Below, piece after piece: positions 42,891 to 52,447 of a stretch of 64,000 bases of DNA (positions within the stretch are counted from its first letter, which is position 1; every line of letters begins with the position of its first letter). Under the pieces are notes generated by a model that saw only the letters and a program-made list of their open reading frames with translations, was not told where the DNA came from and did not search any database. Made by a program: the position numbers and the translations under genes. The stretch lies in NCBI GenBank assembly GCA_947396885.1, contig OX377201.1, forward strand, positions 5,814,934 through 5,878,933, in the 5' to 3' direction. This stretch comes from Heligmosomoides polygyrus polygyrus. Taxonomy: Eukaryota; Nematoda; Chromadorea; Rhabditida; Heligmosomidae.

Positions 42891-43241
42891 TTCTAGGCTG
42901 CCATAAGCGTAACATTCTAAGCTGCCATAAGCAACCATACATAATCCAGAATCCAGTCAGACCAAATAAGCAACATCACACTTTATGCGAGCCCTTTCTT
43001 GAATTGCATAACCACTTGCCGCCTTATAAAATAAAAATAAATATCAAAGACTATTAACATATTTGTTCGCTAAAAAACTGTTAGTTGGCGACCATTAAGA
43101 AGGTCACCGGGAATATATTCTCTAAACGAGGGACCTTTTGAAGTCACCAGTCACCGAAATGCTAAAATCATACAATGTCAATCCAATGATAAAATAAACT
43201 CATAACATCCTGAGCACGCATCCCATCCCCGGGAAGGCACC

Positions 43242-43690
43242 GTGTTTCAGGAGCCTCTTTATACTGGTGCACATTTTTTACGTCAATTCCGAAGTTTTCT
43301 TCCGAATATCAAATACTCCGATTCACTTTGTTTCGTAGACTATATTGACAAAACAATAGCTACAGCATACAGAAGAACCAACTTCATTTTGCGAGTTTTT
43401 AAAACCTTCCGTTTGTCTACACTTTTCAAGCTTTTTTCAAGCTTTCGTATGTAAGCCCATTTTGGAAGTATTGTACACAACTATATATGGTCACCTTTTA
43501 AGATCGTTTACAATAAAAAGATCGGATAAGTACAGAAAAGACTCACGAATACAATTTTATCAAGAAACGGTCAGCTATAAAGAAAGATTTGCAACGCCGG
43601 GGAAAACTTATGCTATGAAGAGTTTAACATGGTCAAAGGTTTGGATTCAAGATTCCCCCTAGTTGTTTAGATATTATTAAGAGATAAATA
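43242..43690 (+). pseudogene. LINE reverse-transcriptase C-terminal fragment
   Basis: Frame 43242-43451 reads IKYSDSLCFVDYIDK, then YRRTNFILRVFKTFRLSTLF. A shifted frame continues with YIWSPFKIVYNKK, VQKRLTNTIL and the TPGKTYAMKSLTW area. This order (KAY..NFILRSF, YVRPILEY..WSP, VQ..FT) is the thumb and connection region of non-LTR reverse transcriptases. Frameshifts and stops show it is dead. Confidence 0.55.
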
Positions 43691-44394
43691 TTATCATATT
43701 ATCATAGTTATAATCACTACCATAATAACACTGCCAGTTTCTGACAGCTTGTTTCAAGCATCAGGCAAAAGTGCTTTCTCATACTCATACAACTGGCCTA
43801 CGGATAGACATCCTCGTAGGCACTATATAGCACTTATTACTCAGTTATGTTTCCTATATTGTGTTTGCATCATGACACCACAGCTTACCATGGGCAAGCT
43901 GATCTGAGCATGTTTTTCTGTAGTGAGCATGTTACTTATGGGTTGGCTGTCCTACCCCACCTCTCTGGTTATTTTCTCCCTCTATAGCGCAGGTACATAG
44001 ATGGTAGCCCGTATCCTCAATTCTATTCTTCTTTTTAATGTTTTCGCTAATTGTAATTGAGTTCTGAGTTTTTTCTGTTCCTGTTTTTCTGGGCAACGTT
44101 TTCGCGGCTTATAGATAAATAAATATTCAATTTTTAGATTTTGCTGATAGTACAAGTGGTCATCCGTTTCGATTCTTCATAGGTCGAGTCTGCTCCGAGC
44201 AGTTCTTATGCTCTCTTTTCTAGATAGATTTCTAGCGGCAAGAACATCGAATAGCGTGCCTGACGCAATACTTTTATCGTCAACTCTAGCTGCTGTGATC
44301 GTCAGGAACTGAATAGTACAAGAATTTACATGTGGCATCAAGTGTAACTTATCCAGTAAGCCTCAAATTCAATCGTATGTTCGAAAGTTCACTT
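43691..44394. other. Spacer without recognisable content
   Basis: AT-rich; no motif, repeat or coding signal that I can name. Confidence 0.4.
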
Positions 44395-44395
44395 A

Positions 44396-44650
44396 GGGCC
44401 CGTTTATACTTCGACGCCGAGCGACGCGATGCTACGTATTGTGGCCACATTAATCGGGCGACGCGATTGATCAATTTGGCCATTAGGCCTATGTCATACC
44501 ATCGCTCTTCGCTAGCGAAGGCGATGGACAACTAACATAATTGGGGAAGGGACGGTATCAGACGTTGTGGAGGGGCAGACGCCTGTAGCAGTTGTCCGAT
44601 CCACCGCTAGCGAAGCCTCGCTAGCGGGGTGTCATACTTTCGAGCGATAC
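44396..44650. repeat. Nested GC-rich MITE fragments
   Basis: GGGCCCGTTTATACTTCGACG and the GCGACGCGATTGATCAATTT core of the 27768 family run to about 44490, then GGCCTATGTCATACCATCGC starts another Harbinger-like unit with CGCTAGCGAAG palindromes, ending near GGTGTCATACTTTCGAGC. Confidence 0.5.
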
Positions 44651-44694
44651 GGCATATACCTATATCAGGACCGGCGGTGACATCCGATGGACAA

Positions 44695-44860
44695 GCCAGT
44701 GTTGCATTCTTCCTTCCGGTAACAGTACACCAACCCGATGGAGCGATGGAAGGCTCGGTTGGCCAGGGTAGGAAATCCGAACCAGGAATCTGGTATCGGA
44801 TGCACGCGATAGCTAGCACCTCCCCCGACTGCGTTGCTACGCATCATCGCACCACAATAA
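44695..44860 (-). mobile_element. S1 SINE, 5' part
   Basis: Minus strand GCGTAGCAACGCAGTCGGGGG head, GGTTCGGATTTCC B-box region, then CCAACCGAGCCTTCCATCGC. The 3' half is missing or replaced. Confidence 0.6.
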
Positions 44861-45192
44861 AGGTAGAAAAATTTCATCTGGAACTAAAGCAGTTAAGATC
44901 GAAGCCACCGTCCCGACATGTAAATAGCTATTCGACCTGGGATTAATCGCTCGCTTTTTTCAAACATCTAGACATCTTCGCAAAGGAAATAATGGTACAA
45001 AACAGCAAGAAGTCGAATCCGTCTCCCAATTCTTCAAAGAACGCAATTCGTTAAAGTTTTACGGCAATTCATTTCCCAAAATATGCTTGATATTGTCAGA
45101 AATATAGCCCAAAAATTTTTTTTGGTTGAAGTGATAAGGGTCGTGTTTATAAAGAGTTAATACTCAAACGTTCACAAACATTCTAAAATTAT

Positions 45193-48015
45193 CTTATTCT
45201 TCTTCTTCAGCGTTTGTCCCGCTTCGTCGCGGGGTCCGCTCTTCTGGTGTCATGTAGCCACCTTTCCCGGTCATGCGCTTGATCGGAGTGGACGCCAGTT
45301 ACTTTCATGTCCGTGTGTAACGCGTCAGACCAACGCTGCTTCAGGCGTCCTCTAGGCCGCTTTCCTGACACTTCCAACTCAAGGCCTATCTTGCGGACGC
45401 TATCTTCCTTTCCACGCAGAACGTGACCGTACCATCGCAAGCGAGCTTCGCGCATCTTGTCCGCTATCGGCGCGACACCGAACTTCTGCCGAATAGCATC
45501 ATTTCTGATGCGGTCCATGCGGGTGACTCCAGCCGTCCAGCGCAGCATCTTCGTCTCCATGACGCTGAGGCGAGTTTCAACTTCCTTATTCGCAGGCCAA
45601 CACTCAGCACCGTATATTGCTACCGGCTGCACGACTGTTCTGTAGATCTTTGACTTCAGGTGCTCTGGTATCTTCCTATCGCAGAGCATACCAGTCAGCG
45701 AACGCCACTTGGACCAAGCTGCACTCACGCGTGAGTTCACTTCAACCATCAGACCGCCGTCAGACGCTATTGCTGATCCCAGGTATTTAAAGACCGCAGT
45801 GCGTGGAAGCTCAGTACCGTTAATCTTAATGGAGCCGGACTCGTTTACGTCAGTCGTTAGGCACTCGGTCTTCTTGACGTTCAATTTGAGTCCGAACATC
45901 GCCAGACGGTCGCACCAAGCTTGCACCTGCCGCTCGAGACCTTCTTTCTCTTCGCAAGCGAGCATCACGTCATCAGCATAGAGCAATGCCCATGGGACAG
46001 GCTTCTGAAGATCTCGCGTAATGGCATCCATGACGACAACAAAGAGGAGTGGAGAAAGCGCAGAACCTTGGTGCACCCCGACAGAGATGGGAAACTCCAT
46101 CGAGGTTCCAGCTGCAGCTTGCACTCTACTCTTTGGGCAAGAGTAGAGCATCCGCACCCACTCTATAAGTTCCTCAGGTACGTTGTGTTGTCGCAAGGCG
46201 TACCATATAACCTCACGCGGTACGCGGTCGAAGGCCTTCTCCAAGTCGAGAAAGGCTATATGCACCGGCTTCTGTTTCTCACAATGCTTCTCCACCAGGA
46301 GGCGGGCGGCGTGTATAGCATCAATGGTCCCACAACCAGACACAAAACCGCACTGGTTGTCGGAGAGCCTGACGATTTCACGAATTCGTCTGTCGAGGAT
46401 TCGCTCGAAGATCTTCATGCTGTGCGAAAGCAAGCGAATCGGACGGTAATTGGAGCAGTCTGCAGGACTGCCCTTCTTCTTCCAAATCGGAACCGTCGTA
46501 CTGTTGTGCCAACACTCCGGTACTTTCTTCTCCTTCACTACCTGGTTGAAGAACTCAGCCAACCACTCAGCAGAATACCAGAGCTTCGACTTCCAAACAT
46601 CGGCTGCCAGATCATCCGGTCCTGTCGCCTTGCATGGCTTCATCTTTTTTAGAGCCGCTTCTGTTTCCTCCACAGTGATCTTGTGAACGGGACCGTAAAC
46701 AGAACCCACCGAAGGGATGGCCGGGTGAGGAAATTCCATAGTGGAAATTTCCTCAAAGTAATAACGCCATCGCTTCAGAGCCTTTTTGCGGTCTGTCAGA
46801 AGATGGCCGCTCTCATCATTGATGCCAAAAAACTTTTCAATATCCTCGGTTTGGCGATGGCGGGTCTTAGAAAGTCGGTACAAATACCGCTCACCATCGC
46901 GTGACTCAAGCCTTTCCTTGACATCACTATAATGAGTGGCTTTCGCAACAGCCACGGCTTTCTTTGCAGCCTTCTTCGCCTTCTGATACTTCTGCCAGTT
47001 GTCGGCTGTTTTATCGCTGAGAAACACGTGATAGAGCGACTTCTTCTCTCTAACCTTTGCCATCACATCGTCTGTCCACAGCCATGTCTGCTTATCGACC
47101 TTGCGTCGCCCAGGCTTCGTTATGCCGAGTTCCAACCTTGCAGCTTGGCGTATCGCGTCGGTTGCTTTCTTCCAAGTTTCGTCGACAGTCGTGACTGTCG
47201 GTAACCGCACGCGAGAAATCACAGCTGCTTCCTTCTCTCTCATTCGCCACCACTTGATTCTTGCAGCACCGCATCGCTCAACTTGCTGCATCCTCGGAGG
47301 GGTGATCTTAAAAGTGCAGACAAGCGGTCGATGCTGTGGGGCGACCGTCTCATACGGCACGATCTTCGCGTCTGTGACAATGCTTCGGTCGCGATCCTTG
47401 ACAAGGACAAAGTCTATCTGAGACTTGGAGCTCCCACTATAGTATGAGATGAGGTGGGAGTCGCGTTTTCGGAAAACGGTGTTCACAATGGTGAGATTAT
47501 GCGATTCCGCATACTCAAGAATGCGCTCACCATCGGCGTTACGCGACCCGTATCCAAACCACCATGACAGTTGTTCTCGTCCTTCGTAGCACCTACGTGC
47601 CCATTAAGGTCACCAGTGACTGTGATGACATCTTTCGGGGGTACCTCTGCTGTCTTCTCATCAAGCAGGCTCCAAAACTCATCCTTGGCTTGATCGCAGC
47701 AGCCAGCCTGCGGAGCATACGCAGAGAAGAAGTGATAGAGTCGCTCCTTCGCGGCGACAACGATCTTCATCAACCGATCGTCATAGCGTTCGACGCTTAC
47801 AATCGAGTCACGAAATCGTTCGGAGACGATTATTCCGACACCACTGGTGGTCCTGGGACTTCCACATAGAACGGCCTTGAAGCCACGTTCTATGTCCCTT
47901 GACTTGCTGCAGGACCACCTCGTCTCCTGCACCGCACAGAAATCAACTCTTCTACGCTCCAGTGCTTCAACTAACTCGCACGAGCGGCCCGTTAACGTGT
48001 CCACATTCAGCGATG
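45193..48015 (-). mobile_element. RTE-type non-LTR retrotransposon, 5' truncated
   Basis: 2823 bp flanked by a perfect 14-bp duplication CATTCTAAAATTAT (45179-45192, 48016-48029). The 3' end (left) carries a short GAAGAAGAATAAG tail, as RTE elements have instead of poly(A). Truncation falls within the start of the endonuclease domain. The intact duplication and long frames mark it as a young insertion in the UGT-B to UGT-C spacer. Confidence 0.9.
45207..48004 (-). pseudogene. RTE endonuclease-reverse transcriptase (one frameshift)
   Basis: From 48004 the frame encodes an apurinic-type endonuclease (VDFCAVQETRW, SAYAPQAG, ITVTGDLNGHVG). A single frameshift near 47556-47562 shifts reading to a 759-residue frame, 47486-45207, holding SQIDFVLVK, the reverse transcriptase with FLDLEKAFDRVPRE, GVHQGSALSPLLF and YADDVML (YADD at 45969-45980), and a C-terminal region ending KRPRGRLKQRWSDAL. 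The enzyme nicks target DNA and copies its RNA there. Apart from the shift and the short N-terminal loss it looks intact. Confidence 0.88.
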
Positions 48016-48179
48016 CATTCTAAAATTATATTCAATTGAAATTTAGATATATTTAATTATATAAAATCATTGCTAAAAGTTTATATATATATCATACTCT
48101 ATAAAAACGCGCTAAGCACTAAGTCATACTATCGATCGGTGCGAAATTAGTCATAAAATAGGGGGAAATGTGGGGAAGT

Positions 48180-48615
48180 TATGGCACGAAAATAGCGAAA
48201 AATACCCAGACGTCTTCTCCCTGCCTGGGAACTTTAGCCCTGTGGCAATCGAGGTCATTGAAGATGAATCTGAAGTTCGTTTTTAAAGTATCGATCGCCT
48301 TCAATCGATATTTATCAAATTACGGTGCGGGAAAATAGCGGAAATTACCCAGACGTCTCCTACCTCTCTGGAAACTTCAGCTCTGGGGTAATCGCGGTCG
48401 CTGAACATGAATCTGAAGTTCGTTGTTGAAGTATCGATTGCCATCAATCAATATTGATCAAATTATCGATTTTTTGAATGTCGTTTTAGTTTTCCAAAAC
48501 GTTAGCCCTGGGGTGATCGAGGTCGCTGAACACGAATTTGAAGTTCGTTTTTGAAGTTTCGATCGCCATCTATCGATGCTGACCAAATAACGGGGCACGA
48601 AAATAGTGGAGTACC
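48180..48615 (+). repeat. Tandem repeat, about 130-150 bp unit, three copies
   Basis: Each unit carries GGCACGAAAATAG-like, ACCCAGACGTCT, TTTAGCCCTG..G.AATCG.GGTC, TGAAGTTCGTT and GATCGCCATCAATCGAT in the same order. Units start near 48180, 48320 and 48480 and diverge from each other. The repeat runs into the minisatellite at 48630. Confidence 0.7.
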
Positions 48616-48629
48616 AAGATGTCTTCTAC

Positions 48630-48798
48630 GTGCCAGGGGATTCAGAAGACGTGCGGAATACGTCGCATGATGTGTCTGGGGACTCAGAAGACGTGCCAAA
48701 GACGTCACTCGACGTGTTTGGGGAATCAGGTAGACGTGACGAAGACGTCGTCCAAAGTGCCTGGGGATTCAGAAGGCGTGCCTAAGACGTCGTCCGCT
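48630..48798 (+). repeat. 42 bp minisatellite, four units
   Basis: Units begin at 48630, 48672, 48714 and 48757; the third has one extra base. In frame the first two read VPGDSEDVRNTSHD and VSGDSEDVPKTSLD, a 14-residue repeat; the last two are broken by the extra base. No start, splice sites or flanking gene make this a protein. Confidence 0.85.
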
Positions 48799-50300
48799 AA
48801 GGGGGATCGTTGAGGGGAACCAGTACCAGTAACGGGGACCGTTTCACTAGGGGAGGGCCAGTAGTGAAGAACCAATAGATCGCCCTATCATACTATACAC
48901 TGTACGAACTGCGAGCCTTTTTGTACTCCTAGGTAGGGGAGGAAGCTGTACAAGTAGAGCAGCTAGCTTGATGTAATTGTCCTTAGCTTAGCGATACTGC
49001 AAAATCGAGCGAAGCGCGCAAGTGCGAGGCATGCCGATAGGCGCGACGGAGCACCTGTTACATATAACTGGATAGAAACCTGTTAATAATTGTTTGCGAT
49101 AAAATATAAAAAAAATTAAAAAATAAAAAGTATAAAACAAAAAATTAACTAATTTAAAACCAAAGTAAATAAAAATAAAAATAACTTTAAATTAAAAATT
49201 ATTATGTAAACAATAAACAAATATTAATAATATTAAAATTATAACACCTCCTTTATTCACTGATGAGCCACCGGGGAGGTGTTATAATTAATAAGTCCCG
49301 TCTGAAGGAAGGTGGCGAGACGAACCATAGAGGTAATTTCTTGCTTCTTCAAATTACTAAAAAATTCTAAATATAAATCACGAAAATGGCGGAACCTTCC
49401 CTACAACAGAATGGCTGTCAAATTCGTGCAACAGAACCAGAGAGAGTGATACCAAGGGAATGCGAGCAATGCGACTTTCAAAGAAGAAAGCCTATCAATT
49501 AATTAAGTTCCGGCAACTACCTCAAGGGCGTCATAGCTGGCTGACGCGGACAAACATACTTCGTTGGCAAGCAGCGATATCTATTTTGTTTACTCGATTG
49601 TTTACGCTATGAATTTAACTCCTTATTCAAGTAGCCTAATTTTGATTTACCAATTTTTACGTCACTGTGAGCTGTATTGAATCCCAATTCCATTCTGACC
49701 TTTCAATTTTTTCCATTTTAATATTACATACGGTTAGGGACCTACGTGGATAAGTCTAACGCATGTTTTGGTTATTGAAGAAGCGCCGCTGCCATGTTTT
49801 ATTTGTTTTAATTGTTGTTGTTTTTACTAACTTTATTTTTTATTTTTTGTTTTCCTCTACTGCGCATGTCTGATTCCTCCTTCCTTTTATTCTCTAATTT
49901 CGAGCACGTCTTATTGACGTATGGAATAAATAAAATAAATAAATAAATAATTAAGAATCTGCAGGATGCCAAATGTATAGGCTTTTGTGGTTTCTGCCAG
50001 AGCGTGCCTTCAAGCCGATAATCGGTCTGATTCATGATAAGGAGAGCCCATGTTGCAACCGATCGAGCTTTTTACGCGTAGTATAAAATCAGTTGCAGCA
50101 GCGACCCCAAAGATCTCTTGGTATCGACATACGTGGATTTTGCGTGACATGTACTCTCCGAAACCGTGTTTTCTTCTAGAAGGGACCGACTAGAAACCAT
50201 AATTCGATTTAGGGTCGTCATCTGTGGGCCACACTGATAAGATTTACTCGCGTCGGTCAGATGTCGTTGCCTAGTGTCACTCTTGTTGTTTCGCTTGATA
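48799..50300. other. AT-rich spacer
   Basis: Very A-rich from 49080 to 49250, a 15 bp hairpin at 49237-49289, and an AAAT microsatellite at 49923-49951. The stretch 50222-50290 (TGTGGGCCACACTGATAAGA) repeats 16265-16340. No gene is seen. Confidence 0.5.
49237..49289 (+). repeat. 15 bp perfect hairpin
   Basis: AATTATAACACCTCC and GGAGGTGTTATAATT pair perfectly around a 23 nt loop containing CTGATGAG. Role unknown. Confidence 0.85.
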
Positions 50301-51112
50301 TTAGGTTGTCCGGAAAGTTCTCAGCGTTTTCAGTGCTTCACTTTGAACAACCTAACCTTCTCAAGTCTTAGCCAGATTTAGTCGAAATAAGCACCTTTCG
50401 AATCAGCACACTTTTTCCAATGGGCCACCAGTCTACTGGAAAAGTTAAAGGCTCTTATTAAAGCTTAGAAAAATAGAAGTTTTCTGACATATGAGCGGCA
50501 TGGAATGCGCCATGCACTCGTCTGAAATTTTGCATTTTACACTCGATTGATTGTGTTTCGCTTGAATACATGTTATAATTTCTTCACAAAGTAGCTCTTT
50601 CGAGTGATTTGTGTTTCTTTTGATGTTCAAAACTTGAAAACACACTTACGCTTAATAAAAATGCAGGATATCTTAAAAATGCAGATACCGTTTGAATGGT
50701 TCTACCATTACTGGTAGCGAAGTTTTGAACATGTTTGAGACTCAGATGAAAGCACAGGGTAGCGAGATTTCTTCAGCGTATAAATAGTCAAGATTGCGCC
50801 ATGCTCCCGCCTGAAACCATGCACTTCAGACTCGTCTGATTGTGCATGGGCTGAATACTTGTTGCAATCTTGTTACTACTCGGCCTGAATAACCTGTGCT
50901 GTGCATCCTTTACCGATTTTCGACACATGTTTGATTAGATAGCCGAAAAAACTGTCATACACTTTTTAAAAGTGCTTGAAGGCAAAAAAGATATGGTGAT
51001 GTTGTTGATAAACGCTTTTTCTTCGGCCCGATGAAAAACGTTATGAAAAAGGTCAGATCGTTTGCAATGACAATTAGCGTGGGGTTCAATATGACCCAGA
51101 GAGACAACCTAT
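50301..51112. repeat. Mariner-type remnant
   Basis: Left TTAGGTTGTCCGGAAAGTTC is a mariner-type end; a weak inverse GAGACAACCTATT lies at 51101-51113. Two similar inner stretches (about 50500-50590 and 50800-50880, GCGCCATGC and CTCGTCTGA) are related. No transposase motif is certain. Confidence 0.35.
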
Positions 51113-51302
51113 TGAAGGTTCTGCCGCAGATTTACCGTATGTTTTTTGCCCCTAGGTTCACAAGCGATAGATTAAAATAAAAATGGCATAAGGCAGGTTA
51201 CATTGATGATCACCCAGGTGTGTTTGTACTTCTGATGAAAATTAGTTTGATCTTGCTACAATTGACTGTTTCGTTACTGATTGTAGAAAGGCTGCATGTA
51301 TA

Positions 51303-51605
51303 AAGGGCGCGTGGAGCGCAGTCGGAGGAGGCGCCGGCTGTCGCCTGCACCCGATACCAGGTTCCTGGTTCGGATTTCCCGCCCAGGCCAACCAAGCCTT
51401 CCATCCCTCCGGGGTCGGTAAATTGGTACCAGACTTGTCTGGAAAGGATAAGGCACTGAATTGTTCATCGGCTGGCCACCGCAAGTCATTGTATGGCCAA
51501 ATACACACTCTACTCGCCTCCACGACATCCCGTAGAGGTAGAATGCGTGGCGCATCCCAAAGAGAATTGAATAACGCCGTCCTTTATCCTTCATCCTTAT
51601 TATCC
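51303..51605 (+). mobile_element. S1 SINE, well preserved
   Basis: GGGCGCGTGGAGCGCAGTCG head, GGTTCGGATTTCCCGCCC B-box region, full middle (GGTACCAGACTTGTCTGG, CATCGGCTGGCCACCGCAAG) and a tail ACGCCGTCCTTTATCC. It best represents the family of about 300 bp. Confidence 0.75.
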
Positions 51606-51888
51606 TGCATGTATAAAATGTGCAGTGTGTGAGCAGTGCTTCGCACATTTTTTCGCTTTGTTTCATGAATTCCGAGGTCGTTTTGTTGTCCAAAACACCT
51701 CCAATTGTTCAACATAAGATTTCGACTTTACTTGTGCAAAATTGTGGATAAAAATGTCACCATAACATTTTTTGGCCTTCAAGCATTGTTAAAACGTGTA
51801 TGATAGCTGTTCCGACTATTTAATCAAACACGTGTCATAATTTAGAATAAACGGTCATTTCAAGGATAAGTCGGGGTGTGCAAAAACT

Positions 51889-51968
51889 CCGCATCAATGG
51901 GCATCGAACCAACGACGTCACTCGTGAAGATCGGGAGCATTACCTCTGCGCCACCGCCGCAGCTTCCG
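51889..51968 (-). tRNA. tRNA-like fragment with pol III boxes
   Basis: Minus strand has TGGCGCAGAGGTAATGC (A-box-like) and GGTTCGATGCC (B-box-like) at tRNA spacing, then a T run. Acceptor and anticodon stems do not close well. Probably a tRNA-derived SINE head. Confidence 0.35.
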
Positions 51969-52436
51969 TGCTATTCTTACGGAGCCCCCATGACTCACCG
52001 CTCTCACGCCGGCTCCTTCGCAGCCTGTGGTCAGGCACCCCAACTTCTGCAGGTCATGACTCGCTCAGAAGTTTCATTTTGCAATTTTGACACCCATATT
52101 CCTAATCAGCTTTCCGAGCACTTTATAATGATCCTGGTCCCAACTCGAAGTTCCATGGGAGGTCGAAACCCTTCCCTAGTAAGAGAAACTCCAATTAAAT
52201 TGCATCCTTTTAAAGTCAGTCCCTTGTAGATCTGGGTGTTTCATTTGGAAGATTTATAAAGCAAACTTTCTACACATAATTTTATAACATTCTCTAAGCA
52301 GCTAACGGTTATCCATCCTGTATGATAATTGTTCCTTTCTTAAAACTCCCATAGTGTCCAAGTCCAAGTGTCTAAAGGAAGCAAGTTCTTGGACGGGTTA
52401 CCTCGTCATCATTGTCAGTGCACCAGCTATTGGATG

Positions 52437-52447
52437 CCGTTTCAGGT
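52437..52447 (+). promoter_or_regulatory. Probable spliced-leader trans-splice acceptor, UGT-C
   Basis: CCGTTTCAG ends 2 nt before the ATG at 52448, the same layout as UGT-B. The frame stays open upstream of this ATG for 12 codons from an earlier ATG at 52412, but the acceptor and the match to B support the later start. Confidence 0.6.

Noticed and set aside
45921..46652. 243-codon plus-strand open frame
   Set aside because: Antisense shadow of the RTE reverse transcriptase.
49260..49325. Full hammerhead ribozyme
   Set aside because: CTGATGA and a GCCACC/GGTGGC stem II are present, but the second box is GAGAC instead of GAAAC, the loop is about 38 nt and stems I and III do not close. Kept only as a hairpin.
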